DNA of 64,000 nucleotides from Salinicoccus sp. YB14-2 (GTDB lineage: Bacteria; Bacillota; Bacilli; Staphylococcales; Salinicoccaceae): positions 492,938-556,937 of the forward strand of contig NZ_LFKO01000002.1 of the NCBI RefSeq assembly GCF_001265075.1, written 5' to 3'. Position numbers and translations under genes: made by a program. Below are positions 48,381 to 57,576 of the stretch, piece after piece (position 1 is the stretch's first letter; every line of letters starts with the position of its first letter). Below the pieces are notes generated by a model. That model worked only from the letters and a program-made list of their open reading frames with translations, was not told where the DNA came from and made no database searches.

Positions 48381-48705
48381 TGTGCTCACCGTTCTTGAAT
48401 AACCGTTCAAGGTTATAGTACTCTCTTTCAGGGCCATGGAAGACGTGCAGAATGACATTGTTCAAGTCGCATAAAATCCACTTTCCTTCATTGTACCCTT
48501 CAACCAACGGTTCGATATCAAGATCTTTGGCAAGATCTTTAATTTCATCTGCTATCGTCTGCACCTGGCGTCCTGAGTTGCCATGGCAGATGATATAGTA
48601 ATCGGTAACCGTACTTGTTTCTTTTACATCAAAGGTCATAATATCTTCAGCACGCTTATCATCACATGCTTCGACCATTTTTTCGAGTAGTGCTTCACTA
48701 TTCAT
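48364..48705 (-). CDS. rsfS: ribosomal silencing factor RsfS
   Basis: Binds L14 and blocks 50S/30S joining under nutrient limitation. The 113-residue protein shows the family pattern DIMTFDVKETSTVTDYYIICHGNSGRQVQTIADEI and WILCDLNNVILHVF. ATG at 48705 (MNSEALLEKMVEA) follows AAGGAGTG; the 14-codon upstream extension overlaps yqeK and is rejected. It lies between yqeK and the methyltransferase. Confidence 0.95.
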   Translation of the reverse strand: MNSEALLEKMVEACDDKRAEDIMTFDVKETSTVTDYYIICHGNSGRQVQTIADEIKDLAKDLDIEPLVEGYNEGKWILCDLNNVILHVFHGPEREYYNLERLFKNGEHIDSRQ

Positions 48706-48709
48706 TCTT

Positions 48710-49279
48710 TCACTCCTTAACCATATTATAATAGTTGTAACATTCAATCGTTCTATTATAAATCGGTCGGTTTTTCTTCAATAATTGTTTTAGAGTCAAT
48801 CTCGTGATTTCATATATCGCAAGATCCAGTTTCTTATCTTCAAACACGATTTCCCTGATTTTGTCCACGCCTTTTTGAGTGCGCTCAGGTTCGATAAAGT
48901 CTGCCACATAAATAATTTTCTCAGTCAAAAGCATCTGTGCACGGCCGGAAGTGTGACTGGAAATTGCGTAAAAGATATCTTCGTCTTTCACACCGTGTTC
49001 AAATCTCATCTTTGTTGCTGCGACAGGTCCGTGCAGCAATTCTGAATTGAACGCAAGCAGCGTCGGATCCAAATTGTATTTTGTGACATATTGGTACATA
49101 TCACCCAGATCGTCATATTTAGAGTAGTCGTGAAGTATGCCCGCAAGGTAACATTTATCACTGTCAGCTTCGAATATTTCGGCAAGCTTAACAGCCGTCT
49201 CAGCCACTCTCACAGAGTGGTCATATCTTTTTTTTGGTAATTTTTCCTCTATCAGGTTTAGTGCCTTTTTATGCTTCAT
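48710..49279 (-). CDS. yqeK: HD-domain bis(5'-nucleosyl)-tetraphosphatase (YqeK family)
   Basis: HD hydrolase of 189 residues. The metal site is visible as H in KRYDHSVRVAETA, HD in AGILHDYSKYDD and D near YVADFIEPERT. YqeK enzymes split Ap4A symmetrically into two ADP. ATG at 49279 (MKHKKALNLIEEKL) follows AAGGAG by ten bases and overlaps the nadD stop region by 11 bases; longer starts lie within nadD. Confidence 0.93.
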   Translation of the reverse strand: MKHKKALNLIEEKLPKKRYDHSVRVAETAVKLAEIFEADSDKCYLAGILHDYSKYDDLGDMYQYVTKYNLDPTLLAFNSELLHGPVAATKMRFEHGVKDEDIFYAISSHTSGRAQMLLTEKIIYVADFIEPERTQKGVDKIREIVFEDKKLDLAIYEITRLTLKQLLKKNRPIYNRTIECYNYYNMVKE

Positions 49280-49832
49280 ATAGCGCATTCTCCTTAATAT
49301 ATTCATACACAGCCTCATTCAGGAAATGTTTATAAGGCAGCCCTTCTTTAATCCGTGTACGAACGAGTGTAGAAGAAACTTCCACAACAAGCTGATCTGC
49401 TCGTATAAAAGGTGCTGATATTTCCATATCATCACTGTGTCTCATCATTACAATAAAATTCATTATGTCGATTAATTCATCATGATTATGCCACTTGTCA
49501 AAATTTTCGTACTGATCCGTCCCCATCAGAAAATAAAGTTCATCATCAGGATACTGGGCTTTCAAATATTTCGCAGTATCATAGGTGAAACTTTTTCCTT
49601 CCCTGTTGAGTTCAAAAGTATCCATTGTAAAACCTTCGTAACCACTGATTGCTCTTTTTATCATATCAGTCCGCTCTTTATTGGCGGTCGGCATTGTTTC
49701 CTTATGTGGTGACTGCCTCGCAGGGATGAAGACCACCTCGTCCAGACCGAAAGCAATTTTAACTTCCAATACGGAAATGATATGTCCAATATGAATCGGA
49801 TCGAAAGTTCCGCCGAAAATACCTATTTTCAT
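49269..49832 (-). CDS. nadD: nicotinate-nucleotide adenylyltransferase
   Basis: Adenylates nicotinate mononucleotide in NAD synthesis. The nucleotidyl-transferase motifs GIFGGTFDPIHIGHI and the C-terminal SSTLVRTRIKEGLPY are present. Length 187 is standard. Its start overlaps the yhbY stop by four bases. Confidence 0.96.
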   Translation of the reverse strand: MKIGIFGGTFDPIHIGHIISVLEVKIAFGLDEVVFIPARQSPHKETMPTANKERTDMIKRAISGYEGFTMDTFELNREGKSFTYDTAKYLKAQYPDDELYFLMGTDQYENFDKWHNHDELIDIMNFIVMMRHSDDMEISAPFIRADQLVVEVSSTLVRTRIKEGLPYKHFLNEAVYEYIKENALYEA

Positions 49833-50125
49833 GACAGTTCAATCTGTTTATTTTCTTTGGATTGCCGGTAAATTATAATAGTATTACCGATGATACTGAC
49901 AATATTACTCTCTGTATTTCTGCTGATTTCTTCAGCAATGTCATCTTTATCTTCAAGACAGTTCTGCAGTACAGAAACTTTGATCAATTCTCTTTTTTCA
50001 AGCACAGCATCAATCTGCTCGATAAAATTATCCGTGACACCATTTTTACCGACTTGAAAAATAGGGTTTAAGTGATGCGCCTCTTTTTTTAACTGCTTAA
50101 TATTTTTTGATGTTAACTTCGTCAT
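49829..50125 (-). CDS. yhbY: YhbY-type CRM domain RNA-binding protein
   Basis: Small ribosome-assembly factor (YqeI), 98 residues, consisting of one CRM domain. The N-terminal LTSKNIKQLKKEAHHLNPIFQVGKNGVTDNF and the GNTIIIYRQSKE end are typical. It binds pre-50S particles. It overlaps both aroE and nadD by four bases. Confidence 0.95.
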   Translation of the reverse strand: MTKLTSKNIKQLKKEAHHLNPIFQVGKNGVTDNFIEQIDAVLEKRELIKVSVLQNCLEDKDDIAEEISRNTESNIVSIIGNTIIIYRQSKENKQIELS

Positions 50126-50931
50126 TTCCTGCCACCTCCAAACTTCTTATCTAAAGCTGCATATACAGTATTATAATCCCCTTCATGCTTATTGTCATAC
50201 CATATTTCAAAGGCATGAATGGCCTGGTTCACCAGCATGGACAGGCCATTCATGACCATCTTATCTTCAAATCCGTACAGGAAGGGTGTTTTTTCCGGAT
50301 TATAAATCAAATCTATTCCTATAGTATCTTCAGTGATTTTGTTTCGGGATAAAGACATCACATCATACAAATCTTCATTTTTCAATCCGATCGGCGTTGT
50401 ATTGATGATGACATCAAAACTTTTCAAATTCTGTAATGATGATAACCGCTGAAAATTCTGGTCTGTGAATGTCTCAAAACTTGCTTCGCGCCTTGCGTAA
50501 ATGGTGATATCATCTCCAAGTTCACTGTGGGCGCGGTAGACAGCCTTTGAAGCACCGCCTGCCCCCAGTATCAGTATATTGCGCTTCATTGTGCCAAAGC
50601 GGTCTGTATAAGCCTGTTTATAGCCTGTGACATCCGTATTGTAGCCGTAAAGCTTATTATCTTTGATGAGTACGGTATTCACCGCGTTCACTTCAATGGC
50701 CCTCTGGTCAATAAAATCCAAGTGCGCCATAATTGTTTCTTTGTGGGGTATGGTCACATTGAAACCGTTCAGATCATACTGTTTGATAACATCTTTTATA
50801 TGGCCCAGTTCTTCCGGCCTGATATGCAGTGCCCGGTAAGTGTCTGCTAAATTTAACGAATTGAAATTGGCATAGTGTATTGCCGGAGACAACGTATGCT
50901 CAATTGGAGAACCAATTACAGCAAAATTCAT
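50122..50931 (-). CDS. aroE: shikimate dehydrogenase
   Basis: NADPH-dependent reduction of 3-dehydroshikimate in the shikimate pathway. The N-terminal FAVIGSPIEHTLSPAIH, GFNVTIPHKE (with the catalytic lysine) and NAD-binding LILGAGGASKAVYRA are diagnostic. Length 269 is usual. It lies two bases after yqeH and overlaps yhbY. Confidence 0.95.
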   Translation of the reverse strand: MNFAVIGSPIEHTLSPAIHYANFNSLNLADTYRALHIRPEELGHIKDVIKQYDLNGFNVTIPHKETIMAHLDFIDQRAIEVNAVNTVLIKDNKLYGYNTDVTGYKQAYTDRFGTMKRNILILGAGGASKAVYRAHSELGDDITIYARREASFETFTDQNFQRLSSLQNLKSFDVIINTTPIGLKNEDLYDVMSLSRNKITEDTIGIDLIYNPEKTPFLYGFEDKMVMNGLSMLVNQAIHAFEIWYDNKHEGDYNTVYAALDKKFGGGRK

Positions 50932-50933
50932 TG

Positions 50934-52040
50934 TTATATCCCACCTTTGAATATTGTCGGTCTGATATTTACTTCCACACCTTTTGGCACATGTACAACC
51001 ACTTCCGTTCCGGTCTGTACGTTTATGAAGGCATAGCCGCTGATTTCGATATCGCTGTCCTCCGTAACTTTGAATGAGAACGTTTTGTTATCATTTACCA
51101 AAATCGGTTCATCAATTTCAGGCGGTGCAAGCAGACCATTATAATGTTTCGCATAAAATTCATCTGCGTTGGATAATTTTGTTCTGTGAATGGTCAGCTG
51201 ATTGGAGGAGTATACTGTGAAACTGCTCTTTTCACCCTTCACAAAATCAATTCTTGCCAAGTTGGACAGAAACAATGTCTGACCGTCCTGAAGTTGGAAA
51301 GTCATCGGTTTTATTTCTTTTGAAGGTGTAATGTTTTTCAATTCATCAGCATTCACATAGTGCGCCATCTGACTCGACACCACTATGCCGGGGGTGTCGT
51401 ATATGAATGTATCATCATCCATAGGGATATCAATCAAGTCGAGTGTCGTACCCGGAAATCTGCTCGTTGTAATGACATTGCTCTCGCCGCTCGTCATCTT
51501 GATCAATTGATTGATCAGTGTTGATTTACCGACATTTGTCGTTCCGACAACATATACATCCTGTTTTTTCGAGTGTTTTTGCATCAATGATATCAATCTG
51601 TCCAGTCCTTCATTTTTAAGCGCACTGATTGCTATGGTATCCACTGCAGTAATGCCGTTTTCTTTAAGCATATGTTTCGCTCTGTGAATCAGGCGGGCAG
51701 TGTTTGTTGATTTGGGCAGCAGATCAATTTTGTTGATGACCGCAATGACTTTTTTATCACCGACGATCCTGTTGAATGATGGAATGAGACTCGCATTGAA
51801 ATCAAATGCGTCAATCACCTTGATGATTAAACCATCAGTCTCATACAGTGAATTCAGCATCGTCAGGAACTCTCCTGAGTCCACATCTATATCCATGATT
51901 TCATTATAGTGCTTCAAGCGGTAACATCTTCTGCAGATTGCATCTTCCCTGTTCAGTCCGCTTGCAGGTATATAACCTCTTTTATCTTTATCTTCAGATT
52001 GTAATACGGCGCCGCAGCCGATACACTTTACTTCAGTCAA
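50934..52040 (-). CDS. yqeH: circularly permuted ribosome-biogenesis GTPase YqeH
   Basis: GTPase for 30S assembly, 368 residues. An N-terminal zinc finger (CIGC, CRRC, residues 6-37) precedes the permuted GTPase order: G4 NKIDLLP, then G1 GTTNVGKST, then G3 DTPGIV. This G4-G5-G1-G2-G3 order is the hallmark of the family. A C-terminal beta domain and TRAP-like end follow. It starts four bases after yqeG. Confidence 0.96.
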   Translation of the reverse strand: MTEVKCIGCGAVLQSEDKDKRGYIPASGLNREDAICRRCYRLKHYNEIMDIDVDSGEFLTMLNSLYETDGLIIKVIDAFDFNASLIPSFNRIVGDKKVIAVINKIDLLPKSTNTARLIHRAKHMLKENGITAVDTIAISALKNEGLDRLISLMQKHSKKQDVYVVGTTNVGKSTLINQLIKMTSGESNVITTSRFPGTTLDLIDIPMDDDTFIYDTPGIVVSSQMAHYVNADELKNITPSKEIKPMTFQLQDGQTLFLSNLARIDFVKGEKSSFTVYSSNQLTIHRTKLSNADEFYAKHYNGLLAPPEIDEPILVNDNKTFSFKVTEDSDIEISGYAFINVQTGTEVVVHVPKGVEVNIRPTIFKGGI

Positions 52041-52043
52041 TAA

Positions 52044-52568
52044 TTAGTCCTCCTTGACCAGTAATCCTTTTTTTCTAAAGTATCTCATGATTATGCCTTC
52101 AATTTTTCTGTTCAACAGTGTTGCATAACCATCTTTACTTTTGACAGGAATCACCAGAATACTTTTTAGACCGATCAGGTTTGCGCCAAAAATATCAGTC
52201 ATCAGCTGATCACCGACCATGATGGTTTCCCTCATTGGCACACCCATCAACCGGATTGCTTTTTTATAGTTTTTTGTTAAAGGTTTTCGTGCATTGAATA
52301 TATAATCGATATCATGAGGGTCAGCAAAATCACTGACTCTCTTTTTTTTGCCGTTTGATACTATTGTTACTTTGAAGTCATTGTCATTCATCATTTTGAA
52401 CCAGTTGATCACTTTTTCATTTGCATCCATTTCATCATAGCCGACCAATGTATTATCCAAGTCTATAATTACAGCTCTGACACCCAGCTGGTTCATTCTG
52501 GCCGGTGTAATATTTGTAAAATTATCAACATAAGAAGTTGGTAGGAAGTATTTTTTTATCACTTTCAC
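52044..52568 (-). CDS. yqeG: HAD-family phosphatase YqeG
   Basis: HAD IIIA phosphatase of 174 residues. The catalytic DxD is in IIDLDNTLVGYDE (about residue 36); motif II is TIVSNGKKKRV and motif IV is MVGDQLMTDIFGAN. Plant and bacterial homologues are phosphatidylglycerophosphate or similar phosphatases; the substrate here is unproven. First gene of the yqeG to rsfS operon. Confidence 0.93.
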   Translation of the reverse strand: MKVIKKYFLPTSYVDNFTNITPARMNQLGVRAVIIDLDNTLVGYDEMDANEKVINWFKMMNDNDFKVTIVSNGKKKRVSDFADPHDIDYIFNARKPLTKNYKKAIRLMGVPMRETIMVGDQLMTDIFGANLIGLKSILVIPVKSKDGYATLLNRKIEGIIMRYFRKKGLLVKED

Positions 52569-52612
52569 AGTTGTCCTCTCTTAACTGATTTATTATAGTT
52601 TATCACATTAAT

Positions 52613-52641
52613 AAAAGCACCTTAAAATTTAAGGTGCTTTT
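52613..52641. terminator. terminator after the mtnN-peptide operon
   Basis: AAAAGCACCTTAAA and its complement TTTAAGGTGCTTTT (52628-52641) form a 14-bp stem with a minimal loop and T-tracts both ways. It separates the small peptide gene from yqeG. Confidence 0.85.
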
Positions 52642-52643
52642 AT

Positions 52644-52742
52644 TTATTCAATAATATCATTATCTTCAGTCTCAGTGTCCCGGTAAACAAGATATCCAAT
52701 TACAACAGTGATTATAATTGATAATACCATCAGTATAGTCAT
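52644..52742 (-). CDS. 32-residue single-pass membrane peptide
   Basis: A short gene with ATG at 52742 six bases after a strong GGAGGGA. The product has a hydrophobic N-terminal helix (TILMVLSIIITVVIGYLVY, residues 2-20) and an acidic tail (RDTETEDNDIIE). I do not know a named family. It starts 15 bases after the mtnN stop and is followed by a perfect terminator, so it is the last gene of the mtnN transcript. The RBS quality, single helix and charge pattern make it credible as a translated peptide. Confidence 0.65.
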   Translation of the reverse strand: MTILMVLSIIITVVIGYLVYRDTETEDNDIIE

Positions 52743-52757
52743 TAAGGTCCCTCCACA

Positions 52758-53471
52758 TTACATTTCATGTAACAATAATTTTACAGCTTCCGAAGAATTT
52801 ATACAAGCTTTCTTTAAAAATTCATCATAAGTCATATCTGCAGCCTGGTCCGCTTTATCCGATATTGAACGGATGATAATAAACGGCACATTAAACTGAT
52901 GACACGTCTGAGCGATACTCGCCGATTCCATGTCGACTGCAAGCGCGTCGGAAAAGTTGCTCAAGATGGATGATTTCTGATTGCTGTCCGCAATGAAGGA
53001 ATCTCCGCTTGTAATCAGACCGCTGAACCCTTTTACCGCTTTATTACTGTCGAGCACTTTAATCGCTGCATCGACCAGTTTTTTATCCGCTTCATAAGAA
53101 GCCGGCATGCCCGGTACCTGTCCAAACAGATAGCCGAACTCCATAGCATCCACATCATGGTGCACGACTGAGGTGGAAACAACCATGTCGGTCACATCCA
53201 GTTTGTTGGAAAGTGCACCGGCGACACCCGAATTGACAATAAGCTCAACGCTGTACCTTTCAATCAGCAAGGAAGTGATTAATGTTGCATTCACTTTGCC
53301 GATACCGCTTTCCACAAGAACTATCGGGTACGAATCAAGAGTGCCGACATACACATCAGTGTGGGCAATCGATTCTGTTTTGGATATATCCATCCATTGT
53401 TTCAGTATTTCCACTTCTTCTTTCATTGCACCAATGACACCGACAACGGGCTTCGTAATTTTATCAGTCAA
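52758..53471 (-). CDS. mtnN: 5'-methylthioadenosine/S-adenosylhomocysteine nucleosidase
   Basis: Hydrolyses MTA and SAH to adenine and the thio-ribose, recycling the products of SAM use. Motifs: [14 protein letters not shown] (catalytic glutamate), [25 protein letters not shown] and [19 protein letters not shown] with the catalytic aspartate. 237 residues. It overlaps greA by eight bases. Confidence 0.95.
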   Translation of the reverse strand: MTDKITKPVVGVIGAMKEEVEILKQWMDISKTESIAHTDVYVGTLDSYPIVLVESGIGKVNATLITSLLIERYSVELIVNSGVAGALSNKLDVTDMVVSTSVVHHDVDAMEFGYLFGQVPGMPASYEADKKLVDAAIKVLDSNKAVKGFSGLITSGDSFIADSNQKSSILSNFSDALAVDMESASIAQTCHQFNVPFIIIRSISDKADQAADMTYDEFLKKACINSSEAVKLLLHEM

Positions 53472-53940
53472 TTGAAACGATTTTCACTTTCATGCTGGAA
53501 CCGTTTGGCAGCGGTACATCGATTTCATCTTCGAGCTTCGCCCCAAGCAATGCCTGAGCAATCGGTGACTCGTTTGAAATCTTACCTTCAAATGGGTCTG
53601 CCTCTGCACTGCCGACAATCTGGTACTGCTCTTCGTCTCCATCAGGCAGTTCGGTAAATGTCACAGTCTTTCCAAGCTGTACCGAGTTGTTGTCATCCGT
53701 ATCCTCGATGATTTTTGCATGACGGATCATCTCTTCAATTCTTGTGATATCCTGTTCAACAAACCCCTGTTCATCTTTTGCAGCATCATATTCGGAGTTC
53801 TCGGAAAGATCTCCAAAGCTTCTTGCCACTTTAATTTTTTCGACTACTTCAGGTCTTTTTGTTGTAATCAGATATTCAAGGTCTTCCTGTAATTGTTTAT
53901 ATCCACTTTCTGTCATTGGATATTCTTTTTGTGTTGTCAT
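53464..53940 (-). CDS. greA: transcription elongation factor GreA
   Basis: Rescues backtracked RNA polymerase by stimulating transcript cleavage. The 158-residue protein has the N-terminal coiled coil (about 1-75) with the acidic tip [14 protein letters not shown] and the C-terminal FKBP-like domain ending [20 protein letters not shown]. It follows udk by 26 bases. Confidence 0.96.
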   Translation of the reverse strand: MTTQKEYPMTESGYKQLQEDLEYLITTKRPEVVEKIKVARSFGDLSENSEYDAAKDEQGFVEQDITRIEEMIRHAKIIEDTDDNNSVQLGKTVTFTELPDGDEEQYQIVGSAEADPFEGKISNESPIAQALLGAKLEDEIDVPLPNGSSMKVKIVSID

Positions 53941-53966
53941 TATTAAAACCTCCGTAAAACTTTCAG

Positions 53967-54590
53967 TTATATTTTTTTGATAAGACTTCTTATTTTTGTA
54001 GTGATTATATCGATAGCAACAATATTTTCGCCGCCTTCAGGAATGATGATATCACTGAAGCGTTTTGTCGGTTCGATAAATTGAAGATGCATCGGTCTTA
54101 CAACCGAGAGATATTGATTGATTACAGATTCCATGGACCGTCCACGTTCTTTGATGTCTCTTGACATCCGCCGTAATATACGTATATCAGAATCGGTGTC
54201 CACGTAAATTTTTACATCCATCAGTTCTCTTAACTGTTCATTTTCCAGTGCAAAAATACCTTCGACGATGATTACATCTTTAGGTTCAACCTTGATTGTC
54301 TCGTCGCTTCTTGTATGATTCACATAATCATATGTCGGCAATTTCACACTTTCTCTGTTGATTAATGATTTAACATGCTGAATCAAAAGATCATTGTCAA
54401 ATGCGAACGGATGGTCGTAATTTGTCTCAAGACGCTCTTCCATCGTTTTATGACTTTGATCTTTATAATAAAAATCCTGTTCAATCAAAGTAATGTCATG
54501 TTCTTCCAGTGAAGATATAATTTTCTTGGTAACAGAAGTTTTACCGGAACCGGTACCTCCTGCAATGCCAATAATTGTCGGCTTATTCAT
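53967..54590 (-). CDS. udk: uridine kinase
   Basis: Phosphorylates uridine and cytidine in pyrimidine salvage. Walker A is [13 protein letters not shown] (about residue 8); [16 protein letters not shown] and VIVEGIFAL follow. 207 residues. It lies nine bases after the O-methyltransferase. Confidence 0.96.
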   Translation of the reverse strand: MNKPTIIGIAGGTGSGKTSVTKKIISSLEEHDITLIEQDFYYKDQSHKTMEERLETNYDHPFAFDNDLLIQHVKSLINRESVKLPTYDYVNHTRSDETIKVEPKDVIIVEGIFALENEQLRELMDVKIYVDTDSDIRILRRMSRDIKERGRSMESVINQYLSVVRPMHLQFIEPTKRFSDIIIPEGGENIVAIDIITTKIRSLIKKI

Positions 54591-54599
54591 TTTCTACAC

Positions 54600-55220
54600 C
54601 TAACTTTTTGAAATAACTAATAATCCGTCTCCTATCGGTAGAAAGGAAGTGGCATAGTTGCTGCTGCTCATATTTTGATTAAATGAAGCAACCTTTTCTT
54701 TTAATTTCCTTTTGTTCTTATTTTCTATGTTGTCATCTGTAATCAGACCGCGTAAAAGTATATTATCAACGACGATTAAACCGTCTTCCTTGACGAATGG
54801 ACTGTATTTATCAAAGAAATGCTGATTGTTGCCTTTTGAGGCATCTATGAATAATAGATCCACCGATTTTTCATCGATGGATAAATCTATTGTTTTTGCA
54901 TCATCCAGATATGCATCGACTCTCTGATTCATTTTATATTTTTCAAAGTTTTGTCTGGCGATATCGAACATTTCGCTTTGCTTTTCAATGGTTATCAGAC
55001 GGGAATCTTCGAAGACGGACAACAGATGAAGACCACTGTAACCGATTGCAGTTCCAATCTCCAAATATGTCCGAGCGTTTGTCAGCTTTATAAGATGTTT
55101 AAGTACTGATAAAGCATCACCGTCGATGATCGGCACATGATGATCCATGGCATAGCTGTAAATTTCCGGATACAGTTCGTGTACGGCATTCAAATCTTTT
55201 ACATACTGCTCAATATTCAT
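54600..55220 (-). CDS. O-methyltransferase (YrrM-like)
   Basis: SAM-dependent O-methyltransferase of the catechol-OMT family, 206 residues. Motif I is TYLEIGTAIGYSGLHLL; the metal/catalytic strand is LLFIDASKGNNQHFFD, and VVDNILLRG follows. In Bacillus, YrrM (TrmR) methylates 5-hydroxyuridine in tRNA; that role is likely here. ATG at 55220 follows GTGGTGATAG. It lies downstream of mltG across a terminator. Confidence 0.88.
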   Translation of the reverse strand: MNIEQYVKDLNAVHELYPEIYSYAMDHHVPIIDGDALSVLKHLIKLTNARTYLEIGTAIGYSGLHLLSVFEDSRLITIEKQSEMFDIARQNFEKYKMNQRVDAYLDDAKTIDLSIDEKSVDLLFIDASKGNNQHFFDKYSPFVKEDGLIVVDNILLRGLITDDNIENKNKRKLKEKVASFNQNMSSSNYATSFLPIGDGLLVISKS

Positions 55221-55243
55221 TTCTATCACCACATACAAAAAAT

Positions 55244-55271
55244 ACAACTGATAACAAAAGTTATCAGTTGT
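55244..55271 (-). terminator. mltG terminator
   Basis: Perfect 12-bp stem ACAACTGATAAC / GTTATCAGTTGT with an AAAA loop, followed on the minus strand by TTTTTTG. It isolates the O-methyltransferase, udk and greA genes from mltG. Confidence 0.85.
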
Positions 55272-55323
55272 GTATTCATTAATAAATATATTAACATATT
55301 ATTCTTTACTTGAAAAGATTATT

Positions 55324-56451
55324 TTACTGATTATTAATATATTCTTCCCTGTTCTGGGTGTGTCCTTCAAAGGTTTCAGCAAAATGGTTATTCCCTTCAC
55401 TGTCAGCTAAGAAGTAGTAATAATCCGTATCACTCGGGTTCAGGGTGCTTTGTATCGACTCGATACCCGGTGAAGCAATCGGACCCGGTGGCAGGCCGGA
55501 ATGTATATACGTATTATAAGGATCTTCCACTTCCAGATCTTCAAATAAAGTACGTTCCTGATGTTCACCGAGTGCGTATAACACTGTCGGGTCCGTCTGC
55601 AGCGGCATTGCCGGCTGTTCTGCCATCCTGTTTATAAATACGCTGGCAATCATGGAGCGGTCGGCAAGCGAGGTTGCCTCCATCTCGATCAATGAAGAGA
55701 AAGTCAGAAACTCATGAAATGATAATGCCTGGGATTCTCCCTCATAATTGATGGTATACTCGTCCACTGAATTATATATAGGATAACTGTTCACCTTTGT
55801 CGCATCCAGCATCTGTCTGATCAGACTTTCAATAGACGGTTCCTCTTCGGTAATGTCATATGTCGCCGGGAACAGGTAGCCTTCAAGCGGGTATTTTATA
55901 TCCTCATCCAGAATTTCTTCAGACAGCATTTCTGGATATTCTTCTATCAGAGATTCTATGAATTCCCTGTCCTGCATCAGCTCTAAAAATCTGTCCTCCG
56001 ATACAGGAAGATTCTGGCTGAATTGTTCTGCAATCTGTTCAACAGAATACCCTTCAGGGATGGCCACTCTGTGGAGCACTTCCTGATAAATGGTGCCCGT
56101 TTCCAATGTACGGGCAATCTGTTCAAAGTCCATTGAAGGGGATAATTCATATTCCCCCGCCTGATAGTTCGTAATGCTGTTCAATCTTAAGTATACTTCA
56201 AACATCCTGCCGTTGTTAATAATTCCCTGTTCCTCCAACTGTTCACCAATCATACCTGCTGAAGTCCCTGAATCAATCACAATTTCTTCAGTCTCTTCAG
56301 AATTGGCATCCAGGGGATCACCTATTGATGTTATATAAAAGTAAGCAATTATGGAAATGATGATAACACCGATTGCTAAAACACCAATTATAATTAATGA
56401 CAGATAAGAAGATACATTTTTTGAAAATCTAATGTCATCATATCTACTCAT
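55324..56451 (-). CDS. mltG: endolytic transglycosylase MltG
   Basis: Membrane-bound lytic transglycosylase that ends nascent peptidoglycan strands. One N-terminal helix (about residues 17-37) anchors an extracellular YceG domain: EGYSVEQIAEQ, SLIEMEAT (catalytic glutamate), DPTVLYALG and SPGIESIQSTLNPSDTDYYYF. 375 residues. A LysM-like region precedes the catalytic part. Confidence 0.95.
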   Translation of the reverse strand: MSRYDDIRFSKNVSSYLSLIIIGVLAIGVIIISIIAYFYITSIGDPLDANSEETEEIVIDSGTSAGMIGEQLEEQGIINNGRMFEVYLRLNSITNYQAGEYELSPSMDFEQIARTLETGTIYQEVLHRVAIPEGYSVEQIAEQFSQNLPVSEDRFLELMQDREFIESLIEEYPEMLSEEILDEDIKYPLEGYLFPATYDITEEEPSIESLIRQMLDATKVNSYPIYNSVDEYTINYEGESQALSFHEFLTFSSLIEMEATSLADRSMIASVFINRMAEQPAMPLQTDPTVLYALGEHQERTLFEDLEVEDPYNTYIHSGLPPGPIASPGIESIQSTLNPSDTDYYYFLADSEGNNHFAETFEGHTQNREEYINNQ

Positions 56452-56471
56452 ATAAGACTCCTATTCTTTAA

Positions 56472-56503
56472 AAATAGCTCCCAATCTCATTGGAAGCTAT
56501 TTT
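56472..56503. terminator. terminator between yrzB-like gene and mltG
   Basis: Imperfect stem AAATAGCTCCCAAT with ATTGGAAGCTATTT (one bulge), a three-base loop, and T-rich flanks on both strands. Confidence 0.7.
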
Positions 56504-56518
56504 GAATCATCTGTATTT

Positions 56519-56821
56519 TTACTCTTCCGGTTCATCCATTTGAGTATTTACAATTTCTTCAATCATGTCCCACTCTTCATCTGTTTCCACAGGAAGGAAC
56601 TTCCCGCCGTCACCGTCTTCATCCGGCACGTTAATCATCGGGATCAATTCGATTTCACCATCTTCGTCATTAAAATTGCCTTCTTCAGCAAGGATTATAT
56701 AATCCTTATTGAACTCTGGATGATGAAATTCTAACATCTTACGGTATAATACCTCATTTTCTTCTTCATCGAATAAAGTTAAAAGTTCTTCATCGTGATT
56801 AAATTTCATTTCATGAGACAT
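56519..56821 (-). CDS. DUF1292 family protein (YrzB-like)
   Basis: Acidic 100-residue protein of the DUF1292 family. The core [29 protein letters not shown] and the [36 protein letters not shown] part match YrzB. Function unknown. It is always next to ruvX and ireB; here it begins three bases after the ruvX stop. Confidence 0.93.
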   Translation of the reverse strand: MSHEMKFNHDEELLTLFDEEENEVLYRKMLEFHHPEFNKDYIILAEEGNFNDEDGEIELIPMINVPDEDGDGGKFLPVETDEEWDMIEEIVNTQMDEPEE

Positions 56822-56824
56822 AGT

Positions 56825-57259
56825 TTATAGCTCTCCTTTAATGGGCTGGTCTAAATAGCCCTGTAAAATAAAGACCGCCGCCATTTTATCTATTACAGCC
56901 TTGCGTTTTTTGCGCGATACATCGGCTTCGAGTAATGTCCGTTCCGCACCGACAGTACTCAAACGTTCATCCCACATGATTATTTTAACATTTGGTATTT
57001 GATTCGCAAGTATTTCACTGAAATTTAATGAACGTTCGCCGCTTTCACCGATGGAATTATTCATGTTTTTCGGCAGACCGACTACAATTGATGACACATT
57101 GTGTTCTTCAACTATTTTACTCAGCTCGTCCATACCATACTTCTGATCATGATAATCAATTTTCAGGGTGGTCAAACCTTGTGCAGTCCATCCGAAAGCA
57201 TCGCTGATGGCGACACCAATCGTCTTTGTTCCAACATCGAGGCCTAAAGTTTTAGTCAT
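56825..57259 (-). CDS. ruvX: YqgF/RuvX-family Holliday junction resolvase-like nuclease
   Basis: RNase H-fold protein of 144 residues (YrrK). Acidic catalytic residues are in [25 protein letters not shown] and [14 protein letters not shown]. Implicated in 16S rRNA 5' end maturation; the resolvase role is by older annotation. Overlaps ireB by eight bases. Confidence 0.94.
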   Translation of the reverse strand: MTKTLGLDVGTKTIGVAISDAFGWTAQGLTTLKIDYHDQKYGMDELSKIVEEHNVSSIVVGLPKNMNNSIGESGERSLNFSEILANQIPNVKIIMWDERLSTVGAERTLLEADVSRKKRKAVIDKMAAVFILQGYLDQPIKGEL

Positions 57260-57524
57260 TTATTTCACGGTCGATATAAGTTCTTACCAGCACTTCGATA
57301 ATTTCATCACGGTCTACGTGGCGGATTTGGTTTCTCGCTTCATTTTGGCGGGGGATATACGCAGGATCACCACTTTGAAGATACCCGACCAGCTGGTTGA
57401 TTGGATTATAATCTCTTTCCTCAAGAGTCTTATAAACATTGGTCAATATCTCTTTAACGTGTTTGGCACGGGATTCATCTACATTAAATTTAACAGTCTC
57501 ATCAAATTGTCCCACAAAAAGCAC
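57252..57524 (-). CDS. IreB/YrzL family regulatory phosphoprotein
   Basis: DUF965 protein of 90 residues. The sequence [62 protein letters not shown] is near invariant in the family; in Enterococcus IreB is phosphorylated by the IreK kinase and affects cephalosporin resistance. It lies between alaS and ruvX, 52 bases after alaS. RBS AGGAGTG. Confidence 0.93.
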   Translation of the reverse strand: MLFVGQFDETVKFNVDESRAKHVKEILTNVYKTLEERDYNPINQLVGYLQSGDPAYIPRQNEARNQIRHVDRDEIIEVLVRTYIDREIND

Positions 57525-57576
57525 TCCTAACTCCCTATTGATTTGTCACCATTATAGCATTTATATCCCATTTAAG

